Below are positions 56,110-64,000 of a stretch of DNA of 64,000 nucleotides, in pieces (position 1 is the stretch's first letter; every line of letters starts with the position of its first letter). Source of the DNA: an uncultured Alphaproteobacteria bacterium (GTDB lineage: Bacteria; Pseudomonadota; Alphaproteobacteria; UBA6615); NCBI GenBank assembly GCA_943787745.1, contig CALSNJ010000002.1, positions 1,236,668 to 1,300,667 of the forward strand, written 5' to 3'. Made by a program: the position numbers and the translations under genes. The notes under the pieces were generated by a model. That model was given only the letters and a program-made list of their open reading frames with translations. It had not been told where the DNA came from and did no database searches.

Positions 56110-57741
56110 ATGCGCGACCTCGGAACATTTGATTATGTAATCGTCGGCGCCGGTTCGGCGGGCTGCGTGCTCGCCAACCGGCTGTCGGCTGACCCGGATG
56201 TCTCTGTTCTGCTTCTTGAGGCAGGAGGCAAGGACAACTATTTCTGGATCAATATTCCTGTCGGCTACCTCTATTGCATGAACAACCCACGCACCGACTG
56301 GTTGTTCAAAACCGAAGCCGAAGAAGGCCTCAACGGTCGCGCGCTTGATTACCCTCGTGGACGCGTTCTGGGTGGCTGTTCCTCGATCAACGGCATGATC
56401 TATATGCGTGGCCAGTCGCGGGACTACGACCAGTGGCGCCAACTCGGCAATACAGGCTGGGGTTGGGACGATGTGCTGCCCTATTTCCTCAAGTCAGAAG
56501 ATCAGGCTGCCGTCCCCACAGACGATGTACATGCGGACGGTGGTGAGTGGCGCGTGGAGAACCAGCGCCTCTCCTGGGAAGTGCTCGATGCCTTTCAGGA
56601 CGCTGCCGCTCAGGAAGGCATTCCGAAAACCAATGATTTCAATCGCGGTGACAATCTTGGCTGCGGGTACTTCCACGTCAACCAGCGGAGCGGAACCCGC
56701 TGGAGCACATCAAAAGGCTTCCTCAAGCCCGCCATGGGTCGGTCCAATCTGACCGTTCTGACCCATGCAGAAGCGGACAAGATCGAGTTTGATGGCACCC
56801 GTGTCACCGGCCTGACCCTGCGCCAGAAAGGCGATCCTGCGCGGGTTTCAGTAGCCGGTGAACTCATTCTCTCGGCGGGCTCGATCGGCAGCCCGCAAAT
56901 TCTCGAACTCTCAGGCGTCGGCAATCCCGAAGTTCTGCGTGAACACGGCGTTGCGGTCGTCCACGCCCTCAACGGCGTCGGCGAAAACCTGCAGGATCAT
57001 TTGCAAGTCCGCGTTGCGTACAAGGTCCATGGTGTGAAAACCCTGAACGAGCGCGCCAACAGCCTGTTTGGCAAAGCGGGGATCGCGCTCGAGTATCTTC
57101 TCAAGCGTTCCGGCCCGATGTCGATGGCACCTTCGCAATTGGGAGCCTTTGCCAAGTCCGACCCGTCACTCGAGTTCCCGAACCTGCAGTATCACGTCCA
57201 GCCGCTGACGCTGGAGAAGTTCGGCGAACCGCTTCACCCCTTCCCCGCCTTCACCGCCAGCGTGTGCAACCTGCGGCCGGAAAGCCGCGGCTCGGTGCAT
57301 ATCAGGAGCGGGACGCCGGGCGACAAACCATCGATCCGTCCGAATTATCTATCCGCACCGGCCGATCGTCGCGTTGCCGTCGAAGCCATTCGCATGACAC
57401 GCCGGATCGTGAACCAGCCCGCGATGGCGCAGTTCTCTCCCGAAGAATTCAAGCCGGGACCAAGCATCCAAAGCGATGATGATCTGGCACGTGCGGCCGG
57501 CGATATTGCGACCACGATCTTCCATCCGGTCGGCACCGCCAAGATGGGCGATGATGAGATGTCGGTGGTCGATGACCGACTGCGGGTCCATGGGCTTCAG
57601 GGACTGCGTGTTGTAGATGGTTCTGTGATGCCGACCATCACAAGCGGCAATACAAATTCACCGATCATCATGATCGCTGAAAAGGCCGCCGACATGATCC
57701 GCGAGGATCGCCGCACAGGAACAGCCAAGGCCGCCGCCTAG
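56110..57741 (+). CDS. GMC-family FAD alcohol dehydrogenase (choline dehydrogenase-like)
   Basis: This is a 543-residue glucose-methanol-choline oxidoreductase that oxidises an alcohol to an aldehyde or ketone using FAD. Motifs: FDYVIVGAGSAGCVLANRLS (FAD), PRGRVLGGCSSINGMIYMRG (GMC signature 1), GELILSAGSIGSPQILELSG (signature 2) and the C-terminal active-site regions FHPVGTAKMG and SGNTNSPIIMIAEKAADM. It resembles choline and polyethylene-glycol or other alcohol dehydrogenases; the substrate is not predictable. No signal peptide is evident. It is paired with the cupin gene, and its end overlaps convergent prmA by 4 bases. Confidence 0.93.
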   Translation: MRDLGTFDYVIVGAGSAGCVLANRLSADPDVSVLLLEAGGKDNYFWINIPVGYLYCMNNPRTDWLFKTEAEEGLNGRALDYPRGRVLGGCSSINGMIYMRGQSRDYDQWRQLGNTGWGWDDVLPYFLKSEDQAAVPTDDVHADGGEWRVENQRLSWEVLDAFQDAAAQEGIPKTNDFNRGDNLGCGYFHVNQRSGTRWSTSKGFLKPAMGRSNLTVLTHAEADKIEFDGTRVTGLTLRQKGDPARVSVAGELILSAGSIGSPQILELSGVGNPEVLREHGVAVVHALNGVGENLQDHLQVRVAYKVHGVKTLNERANSLFGKAGIALEYLLKRSGPMSMAPSQLGAFAKSDPSLEFPNLQYHVQPLTLEKFGEPLHPFPAFTASVCNLRPESRGSVHIRSGTPGDKPSIRPNYLSAPADRRVAVEAIRMTRRIVNQPAMAQFSPEEFKPGPSIQSDDDLARAAGDIATTIFHPVGTAKMGDDEMSVVDDRLRVHGLQGLRVVDGSVMPTITSGNTNSPIIMIAEKAADMIREDRRTGTAKAAA

Positions 57742-58610
57742 CGCATAATCAGCGTGGACCATTCGTCGTGATGAATACGTGCGACCAGTGACAGCCCCTG
57801 CACCCGATAAGCAGACATGACCTGCTGCTCCTGTTCGCGGAGCAACCCGGACAGGATGACCGGCACCCCCGGCTCGCAGCTGGCAGCAATGGCTGGCGCA
57901 AGTCGCTGCAGAGGTCGCGCGAGTATATTGGCGAAGATCAGCCCAAACGGGGCATGTCGGCGCAGCTCGCCCGCCTCGAGGCCGCGGCTCTCAAACACAC
58001 GCATATAATCTGAAACACCGTTCAGCCGGACATTGGCGCGCGCCATGGTAACGGCAATCGGATCAATATCGGACGCGATCACCGGCAAGCGCAGGGATTT
58101 TGCGGCAGCGATTCCCAGAATCCCGGTGCCACAACCCAGATCCAGTATCGGCGCCGATACATCACCGGCACGAACCAGTCGTTCCAGCGCCTCGAGGCAG
58201 CCGCGCGTGGTGCCGTGATGACCGGTCCCGAAAGCCGTCGCGGCATCGACCAGAACAGGAACCGTTCCAGCCTGCGGCGGATCGAGGTGATAGGAATCAT
58301 GAATGTGAAAACGGCCGGCCCGGACGGGTTCAAACCGGGCCTGGTTTTCAGCCACCCAGTCAATATCGGGCAACCAGACGACATGCACGGCAGGCGTAGA
58401 AACGCCCTCAATCGACGCGACATTCGCCAATGCCGTATTCAGGGCGACTTCGTCCGGCGCATCCGCCCCGAAGGCTGTAATGCGGCTTTCCCCGGTGCCT
58501 TCCACTGCGAACAGGTTTACGACGCCAGAGAAGGGTTCCAGCGCATCAGAAAACGCATCCTGACTGATCGTTGGAACGAAGAACTCTATTTTCCAGGCCG
58601 ACCCCGTCAC
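57738..58610 (-). CDS. prmA: Ribosomal protein L11 methyltransferase
   Basis: PrmA trimethylates ribosomal protein L11. It has 290 residues. The N-terminal substrate-recruiting domain is weakly conserved. The Rossmann domain has DAATAFGTGHHGTTRGCLEAL and SAM-binding LDLGCGTGILGIAAAK (about residues 155-170). The NPPY-like catalytic strand reads IFANILARPL, the PrmA form. The start is GTG 58610, 6 bases after the uvrD stop, so uvrD-prmA form an operon. Confidence 0.95.
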   Translation of the reverse strand: MTGSAWKIEFFVPTISQDAFSDALEPFSGVVNLFAVEGTGESRITAFGADAPDEVALNTALANVASIEGVSTPAVHVVWLPDIDWVAENQARFEPVRAGRFHIHDSYHLDPPQAGTVPVLVDAATAFGTGHHGTTRGCLEALERLVRAGDVSAPILDLGCGTGILGIAAAKSLRLPVIASDIDPIAVTMARANVRLNGVSDYMRVFESRGLEAGELRRHAPFGLIFANILARPLQRLAPAIAASCEPGVPVILSGLLREQEQQVMSAYRVQGLSLVARIHHDEWSTLIMR

Positions 58611-58616
58611 AACGCA

Positions 58617-60902
58617 CTAGACCGCATCTGCAGGTACAACAAAGCTGTCGAGGACCTTCTTGTCCCCCGCCTTGTCGAAGCTGATCGACAATTTGTTGTC
58701 GCTGATTGCCGTAACATGGCCGTATCCGAATTTCTGATGAAACACCCGGTCACCGATCGCAAACCCATTTGGATCGGCGTGGATGAGGGTGGATTCTTTA
58801 TCTCGCCCGGGCGTTCGCACACGTCCAGAACCATATCCACTGCCGCCATATCCCAGTGAACGACCGCCGCCAAATGGGTCCCCACCACCCGAATAGACTC
58901 CTTGTTCACTGTCGATGTCCACGAACTCGGGCGGCAACTCATCAACGAAACGCGATGGGATGGACGACTGCCATTGGCCATGCACACGGCGGTTGGCTGC
59001 AAACAGGATCGTGGCGTCCCGCTTGGCCCGGGTCAGCCCGACATAGGCCAACCGGCGTTCCTCTTCGAGGCCGGCCAGGCCGTTTTCATCCATATTGCGC
59101 TGATGCGGGAACAACCCCTCTTCCCAGCCCGGCAGGAAGACCGTGTCGAATTCCAGCCCCTTGGCAGAGTGCAGAGTCATGATGTTGATCAGATCGCTGC
59201 CTGCAGCCTCGGTATTTTCCATCACCAGCGAAACATGCTCGAGGAACCCTCCGAGATTCTCGAACTCTTCCATGGCGACGATCAGTTCTTTGAGGTTTTC
59301 CAGACGTCCGGGCGCTTCGGGCGCCTTGTCGTTCATCAGCATCTCGGTATAGCCGCTTTCGTCGAGCACCATCTCGGCCAGTTCGGAATGGGGCAATCCA
59401 TCCCGTCCATCACCGTTCAATGCGCGCCAGCGTTCAAAGTCGCTGATCACGCCACCCAGAGAACTTCGTGTATTGGGACGCAATTCGTCTGTGGTCACCA
59501 ACTCGGCAGCCGCACGATAGAGGCTTGTGCCCCCGGCGCGTGCAATCGTGTGCAACATCTGGACCGTTGTATTCCCAATGCCACGTTTGGGCTTATTCAC
59601 GATCCGCTCGAATGCCAGATCATCATCGGGCTGCTGGATAATGCGCAAATAGGCCAGCGCGTCCCGAAGTTCCTGGCGTTCGTAGAATCTGGGTCCACCG
59701 ACCACGCGGTATGGCAGTCCGAGGGTCAGAAAACGTTCTTCAAACTCACGGGTCTGGAACCCGGCACGGACCAGAATAGCAATCTGATTTAGCGGGATTG
59801 GGGTACCGTCATTTCCCTTCCGCTGGATGTCCTCAATTCGGTCCGAAACAACGCGCGCCTCTTCCTCACCATCCCAAACACCACGCACTTTGACGCGATC
59901 GCCGCCTTCGGCCTCGGTCCAAAGCGTCTTGCCCAAACGCCCTTCGTTCTTGGTGATAAGTCCGGAAGCCGCGCCAAGGATCGGCCCGGTCGAACGGTAG
60001 TTCTGCTCGAGACGAACAATCTTTGCGCCCGGAAAATCTTCTTCAAACCGCAAAATGTTGCCGACTTCTGCGCCTCGCCACGCATAGATCGACTGATCAT
60101 CATCTCCCACGCACGCGATGTTCTTATGCTTCTGGGCGAGCAGGCGCAGCCAGAGATACTGGGACACGTTGGTGTCCTGATACTCATCGACCAGAATGTA
60201 CTGAAAACGATCCTGATACTCTTCGAGCACATCGGGGTTTTCAGCAAAGATCGTCAGGTTGTGGAGGAGCAGGTCGCCAAAATCGGCAGCATTGAGTGTC
60301 CTCAGACGTTCCTGATAATCCCGATAAAGTTCAACCAGCTTGCCACCGGCCAAATCACCAGCGTCGGCCGCCGAAACCTTATCCGGCGTCAGCGCACGAT
60401 CCTTCCAGCGCTGGATGACGCCCATTAGAACACGTGCGGGCCAACGTTTGTCATCGAGGTTCTCAGCTTCGATCAGCTGCTTGAGCAGACGCACCTGATC
60501 GTCAGCATCGAGAATTGTGAAATTGCTTTTGAGTCCAACCAACTCGGCATGTTTGCGCAGAATACGCGCGCCGAGTGCATGGAAGGTGCCCAGCCAGATC
60601 GCTTCGGCCGGTCCGCCAACCAGATGCCCCACCCGTTCGCGCATTTCCCGTGCGGCGCGATTGGTAAAGGTCACGGACAAAACCTGATACGGCCGCGCTT
60701 TGCCGCGCCGCAAAAGATGCGCCAGCCGCGTGGTCAGAACGCGCGTTTTTCCCGTTCCCGCACCGGCGAGTACCAGTACCGGACCATCCAGCGTTTCAAC
60801 AGCTTCACGCTGCGGCGTGTTCAGTTGCGTCAGATAAGGTGCCGGCGCAGCTTCGGAAACGACGGATTCCTGCGGTTCTTCGATGTAAAATGGATCGCTC
60901 AT
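58617..60902 (-). CDS. uvrD: ATP-dependent DNA helicase UvrD/PcrA
   Basis: This is a 761-residue superfamily 1A helicase acting in nucleotide excision and mismatch repair, moving 3' to 5'. Q motif LNTPQREAVETL, Walker A AGAGTGKTRVLTTR, motif II LVDEYQDTNVSQY, motif III GDDDQSIYAWRGA, motif IV VRLEQNYRS, motif V TLHSAKGLEFDTVFL and motif VI RRLAYVGLTRAKRDA are intact. The C-terminal Tudor-like end (AIGDRVFHQKFGYGHV) binds RNA polymerase in PcrA. A glycine-rich linker precedes it. prmA follows. The start at 60902 is the only strong candidate. Confidence 0.97.
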   Translation of the reverse strand: MSDPFYIEEPQESVVSEAAPAPYLTQLNTPQREAVETLDGPVLVLAGAGTGKTRVLTTRLAHLLRRGKARPYQVLSVTFTNRAAREMRERVGHLVGGPAEAIWLGTFHALGARILRKHAELVGLKSNFTILDADDQVRLLKQLIEAENLDDKRWPARVLMGVIQRWKDRALTPDKVSAADAGDLAGGKLVELYRDYQERLRTLNAADFGDLLLHNLTIFAENPDVLEEYQDRFQYILVDEYQDTNVSQYLWLRLLAQKHKNIACVGDDDQSIYAWRGAEVGNILRFEEDFPGAKIVRLEQNYRSTGPILGAASGLITKNEGRLGKTLWTEAEGGDRVKVRGVWDGEEEARVVSDRIEDIQRKGNDGTPIPLNQIAILVRAGFQTREFEERFLTLGLPYRVVGGPRFYERQELRDALAYLRIIQQPDDDLAFERIVNKPKRGIGNTTVQMLHTIARAGGTSLYRAAAELVTTDELRPNTRSSLGGVISDFERWRALNGDGRDGLPHSELAEMVLDESGYTEMLMNDKAPEAPGRLENLKELIVAMEEFENLGGFLEHVSLVMENTEAAGSDLINIMTLHSAKGLEFDTVFLPGWEEGLFPHQRNMDENGLAGLEEERRLAYVGLTRAKRDATILFAANRRVHGQWQSSIPSRFVDELPPEFVDIDSEQGVYSGGGDPFGGGRSLGYGGSGYGSGRVRTPGRDKESTLIHADPNGFAIGDRVFHQKFGYGHVTAISDNKLSISFDKAGDKKVLDSFVVPADAV

Positions 60903-61041
60903 TTGAACGAAAGCTTATATCACGACCCGAAGATGAGTCGTGTGTGCTCGACGCCGGTTGAAATTCCCGTGATGCACCCCGCGCATCGCCTAAGCGGTGC
61001 TATCATCGCCATCTGGCAGGTCTTGCGCGCAACGGATCGAG

Positions 61042-62067
61042 ATGATGACCATATTGACGACGAACCTTCAGAAACTCACATGGATGTTCGCCCTTTTGAC
61101 GGGCCTGCTTCTGCCAACTCTCGCGGTACAGGCACAAACAGCGCAGTCGGGCGTTACAGGAGACGTCCTCGATACGGTGGTCGGTATAGACACGCGTATC
61201 CCCGGCAACGCGCGGACGGCGAGCTTTCTGGGCACCACTCGGCAAGGGTCAGGCGTGGTGATTTCCGATGACGGACTGGTCCTGACCATCGGCTACCTTA
61301 TCCTCGAAGCACTGGAAATCGACATCGTGCTCAATGATGGCCGGGAGATACCGGCCTCGTTTGTCGCCTATGACCACGAAAGCGGATTTGGTCTCGTCAG
61401 GGCCGCAAGTGAAATCAGAGTTACACCAGCCGAGCTCGGCTCATCTGGTGGAATGGGCGTGAGCACGCAAGTGCTTCTGGCAAACCGCCTGGGGCCAGGT
61501 GCCGCGCAAGGCGTGTTCGTGGTCGACCGACGGGAATTTGTCGGACCGTGGGAGTATCTGCTCGACAGCGCGATATATACATCTCCACCGAACCCCAACT
61601 TCAGCGGTGCAGGTCTGTTCGATGCAGACGGTAAACTGATCGGTATCGGCTCGCTTTTTGTCGGGAATGCCGCATTTCTGCGTCAACCCGTGCCCGGCAA
61701 CATGTTCGTGCCCATCGATGAACTGAAACCGATTCTGGACGACATGATCACCGGTGGCCGGCGCGCCGAGGCGCCGCGGCCATGGCTTGGAATCGCGCCC
61801 TCCGAACATCGCGACCGGGTCTTCATAGATCGGGTCTCGCCCGACAGCCCGGCGTCGCGTGCAGGCGTTCAGCCGGGTGAGTTGATCCTCGCCGTAGATG
61901 AGACACCCGTTGTGAGCATGTCGGGTTTCTTTCGAGCAATCTGGCGAGGCCGCGAAGCCGGAGATGCCGTCAGCATCCGACTGCTGACCCCGGAAGGTCA
62001 AATCCGCGAGGTCGCTGTTGAATCCATGGACCGGAGCGACTGGTTGCGTCTGGATCCAAGCCTTTAG
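61042..62067 (+). CDS. HtrA-like trypsin-fold/PDZ protein lacking His and Asp of the triad
   Basis: This is a 341-residue secreted protein (hydrophobic signal about residues 15-31, ending VQAQ) with an S1C trypsin-like domain and one PDZ domain (about residues 250-335; DRVSPDSPASRAGVQPGELI). Alignment by eye to the degP product gives LTIGYLILEA where TNNHVIEG is expected, so His is Tyr. It also gives DHESGFGLV where DPKTDLALL is expected, so Asp is Gly. FSGAGLF keeps only the Ser. It is therefore probably proteolytically inactive and may bind misfolded proteins or regulate another protease. The start at 61042/61045 follows GGATCGAG. It is divergent from uvrD and convergent with the ClC gene. 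Confidence 0.85.
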   Translation: MMTILTTNLQKLTWMFALLTGLLLPTLAVQAQTAQSGVTGDVLDTVVGIDTRIPGNARTASFLGTTRQGSGVVISDDGLVLTIGYLILEALEIDIVLNDGREIPASFVAYDHESGFGLVRAASEIRVTPAELGSSGGMGVSTQVLLANRLGPGAAQGVFVVDRREFVGPWEYLLDSAIYTSPPNPNFSGAGLFDADGKLIGIGSLFVGNAAFLRQPVPGNMFVPIDELKPILDDMITGGRRAEAPRPWLGIAPSEHRDRVFIDRVSPDSPASRAGVQPGELILAVDETPVVSMSGFFRAIWRGREAGDAVSIRLLTPEGQIREVAVESMDRSDWLRLDPSL

Positions 62068-62076
62068 AATGTTTGA

Positions 62077-63924
62077 CTAGGCGTGCTCTTCGTCACGCGC
62101 GCTCAGCAATGCATCGTTGTGCGCGCGCGTGACATCAAGTGCATTCACGATGCCGCGCAACAGCATGCTGTCCTTGCTCGCCACGACAGCGACGCTTTGC
62201 CGGTCGAGCCCCTCGATCAGCCGCATGGCTTGCTCCAGGCTGTCTGAAACAGTCAGAACATCCCCGGCGGAATGCGCCAGCTCGCCAACAATCTGAGGGC
62301 GGCCTTCAGCATCTGGGCTCATCAGAGCCGCATTCAGGTCAGCGTAGTTCACGAGCCCGCGCAGCATGCCTTCATCATTTACGACATAAACCTCGCCGAG
62401 CGGCGATTCACGCAGCTTGCTGTGCAATTGTTCCAACGGTGCGCTTTCCGAAATCGACGCCATGTTGCGCCGCATGACGCGTGCGACCGATATCCCCTGC
62501 AGAACAGCCTGGTCGTGACCGCTCGAAACGTTGAGGCCCCGACCGCGAAGTTGGGCGTGGAAGAAAGATTTGCCAAAGAACTGATGGGTCAGGATCGACG
62601 CCACAGCGGTGGCGATCATCACCGCAACGGTCAGTTCCGAAGACCCTGTGAGCTCAAAGATAATGAAGATCGTCGACAACGGCGCGCCCATCACGGCACC
62701 CGCCAAAGCCCCGGTCCCAATTAGCGCATAAGCAGGCACGCCCGAGAACAACTCGGGAAACACACCGCCAGCAACAAAGCCAAATGCGCCACCAACTGTC
62801 GCGCCAAGCACAAGCGATGGCGAAAACACGCCGCCGCCAAAGCCGAAGCCGATGCACACAGCGACCGCCGCAATCTTTGCGACAATCAGCAACAACAGGA
62901 AATCAAGCGCAAAGCCACCGCGAAGCGCGACATCCGCCGTTGTGAAGCCAACACCAAGAATTTCGGGCACCTCCAGCGCCAGCGCCCCGAGCAACAACCC
63001 GCCAATTGCAGGCTGAATCCATTTTGGAATTGGGGTCTTGGCCATACCAGCATCAACGGCGAGAATGGTTTTCATGAACGCAATCCCAACCACAGCGCAC
63101 ATCACGCCAAGCAGGATAAACGCGGGAAATTCCCAAAGCGAAATAAGCTCATGCGCAGGCACGGTGAAAGACGGTTCGGAGCCAAAATAGAAACGTCCGA
63201 TCGCTGTGCCGGTGACAGCCGCGATAAAAATCGGCGCGCCAGCCTTAAGCGAGAGATTGCCGACAACGAGTTCGATAGCGAAGACAGCCCCCGCAACAGG
63301 CGCGTTGAAGAGTGACCCAATCGCCGCGGCCACACCACAGCCAATCAGGGTGCGGCTTTGCGACCGATCCAGATGCAGCTTCTCCGAGATCCAGGCACTC
63401 ATGGTTGCGCCCAGATGCACAAGCGGTCCTTCACGACCCGTTGATGCCCCAACGCCAAGCGATGCGCCATGGGCGACAGCCGATACAAGACCGTCCTTGA
63501 GAGACATCTTGCCCCCGCGCAGAGCGGAAGCCTCGATCACATGCGCGATCGCATGGGCACGACCGCCGCCATGAAAGAAATGCAGGAACAAACCAATAAG
63601 AAGACCGCCCAACGCGGGCACGAGCAATATCTGCCACCAGGCAGTCGTCTCAATTGTCGGGATCACCTGATCAAGGGCGGCGCCAAAGGCCACCGACTGC
63701 AATGCATCGACAGCAACCCGAAAGACCAGCGCGCCATAGGCTGCCACAGCGCCGACAGCAAGAGCCATCACACCGAGCAGTAGATGTTCATTCCGAAGCA
63801 CGCGGCGCATCTGCAACCGCGCCCGGACAACAATTGGCGGACGCACGCGTTTCCCTCCAGCCGGTATCCCGACCGGAACTTTGTAACACGTTGATTCTTT
63901 AGAAGTCAGCGCACCGAAGTGCAC
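62077..63924 (-). CDS. ClC-family chloride channel/antiporter with CBS domains
   Basis: This is a 615-residue membrane protein with about ten or more helices, then a cytoplasmic CBS pair (about residues 490-610; EVYVVNDEGMLRGLVNYADL and QSVAVVASKDSMLLRGIVNALD). ClC motifs: STGREGPLVHLGA (GREGP, gating Glu), GSLFNAPVAGAVFAIEL and FGFGGGVFSPSLVLGATVG (GxFxP). The opening serine motif (GSGIP-type) is not obvious. It moves Cl- or exchanges it for H+. The start is GTG 63924 with GGAG about 10 bases upstream; Met 63810 is an alternative. It begins 1 base after the stop of another gene. Confidence 0.92.
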   Translation of the reverse strand: MHFGALTSKESTCYKVPVGIPAGGKRVRPPIVVRARLQMRRVLRNEHLLLGVMALAVGAVAAYGALVFRVAVDALQSVAFGAALDQVIPTIETTAWWQILLVPALGGLLIGLFLHFFHGGGRAHAIAHVIEASALRGGKMSLKDGLVSAVAHGASLGVGASTGREGPLVHLGATMSAWISEKLHLDRSQSRTLIGCGVAAAIGSLFNAPVAGAVFAIELVVGNLSLKAGAPIFIAAVTGTAIGRFYFGSEPSFTVPAHELISLWEFPAFILLGVMCAVVGIAFMKTILAVDAGMAKTPIPKWIQPAIGGLLLGALALEVPEILGVGFTTADVALRGGFALDFLLLLIVAKIAAVAVCIGFGFGGGVFSPSLVLGATVGGAFGFVAGGVFPELFSGVPAYALIGTGALAGAVMGAPLSTIFIIFELTGSSELTVAVMIATAVASILTHQFFGKSFFHAQLRGRGLNVSSGHDQAVLQGISVARVMRRNMASISESAPLEQLHSKLRESPLGEVYVVNDEGMLRGLVNYADLNAALMSPDAEGRPQIVGELAHSAGDVLTVSDSLEQAMRLIEGLDRQSVAVVASKDSMLLRGIVNALDVTRAHNDALLSARDEEHA

Positions 63925-63925
63925 A

Positions 63926-64000
63926 TCAGCTATGCTCCGCCAGAATTCGCGACAACGCGCAGAACCGGTCCGCCAAGGGCCACTTCCACACGATTTCGTC
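63926..64000 (-). CDS. C-terminal 24 residues of an unidentified gene
   Basis: An open frame enters from the window edge and stops at 63926-63928. The 24 visible residues (ending FCALSRILAEHS) are too few to name a family. One base separates its stop from the GTG start of the ClC gene, so the two are probably co-transcribed. The rest lies outside the window. Confidence 0.4.
   Translation of the reverse strand, partial: DEIVWKWPLADRFCALSRILAEHS

Overview
The window is about 64 kb of chromosomal DNA from a GC-rich alphaproteobacterium. Three features support this. The tmRNA gene is circularly permuted and two-piece, with a tag ending in AVAA. It is followed by an alpha-type SspB. A complete, tightly overlapping division and cell-wall (dcw) cluster sits directly downstream of rnpB. 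The order or family cannot be fixed from the sequence alone. Almost everything looks like housekeeping core genome. I see no phage, transposase, CRISPR array, tRNA or rRNA.

Region 1 (1-7025). On the minus strand lie degP (cut by the window edge), a DUF2065 gene, hflC and hflK, a membrane protein quality-control block, and further on folA and thyA. Between them, on the plus strand, are an Mrp/ApbC iron-sulfur carrier gene and a secreted YHS-domain protein. Region 2 (7026-10239). The permuted ssrA gene is followed by sspB, the adaptor that delivers tagged proteins to ClpXP. Then come a TfoX-N protein, fumC and a small ribbon-helix-helix gene. Region 3 (10249-20693). A large AsmA-family protein is divergent from gamma-glutamyltransferase. 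A Bcr/CflA exporter and a fused 5-oxoprolinase follow on the opposite strand; together they suggest gamma-glutamyl/5-oxoproline recycling. Region 4 (20830-25148). Here are a periplasmic PEBP-like protein, a TerB/J-domain co-chaperone, the ABC-F ATPase Uup, an AmpD-like amidase and rnpB.

Region 5 (25149-51063) is the dcw supercluster: mraZ-rsmH-ftsL-ftsI-murE-murF-mraY-murD-ftsW-murG-murC-murB-ddl-ftsQ-ftsA-ftsZ. It continues with lpxC, bamD, recN, an EamA transporter and ligA. Most junctions overlap by 4-14 bases or have tiny gaps, so translation is probably coupled. Upstream of mraZ are four TGGG boxes at an exact 10-bp period, the pattern expected for MraZ autoregulation. A perfect hairpin lies between ftsA and ftsZ. 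Intrinsic terminators follow ftsZ and lpxC.

Region 6 (51084-57741) is the most accessory part and the best candidate for undescribed biology. It holds a minus-strand operon of a BKACE-like enzyme, a stand-alone flavin monooxygenase resembling the N-terminal half of salicylyl-CoA/aminobenzoyl-CoA hydroxylases, and a 4HBT thioesterase. An aminopeptidase P, a cupin and a GMC oxidoreductase lie next to it. Both the BKACE protein and the cupin lack one conserved metal ligand. Region 7 (57738-64000) holds uvrD-prmA, an HtrA-like protein that has lost two catalytic residues, a ClC channel with CBS domains, and the tail of one unidentified gene.
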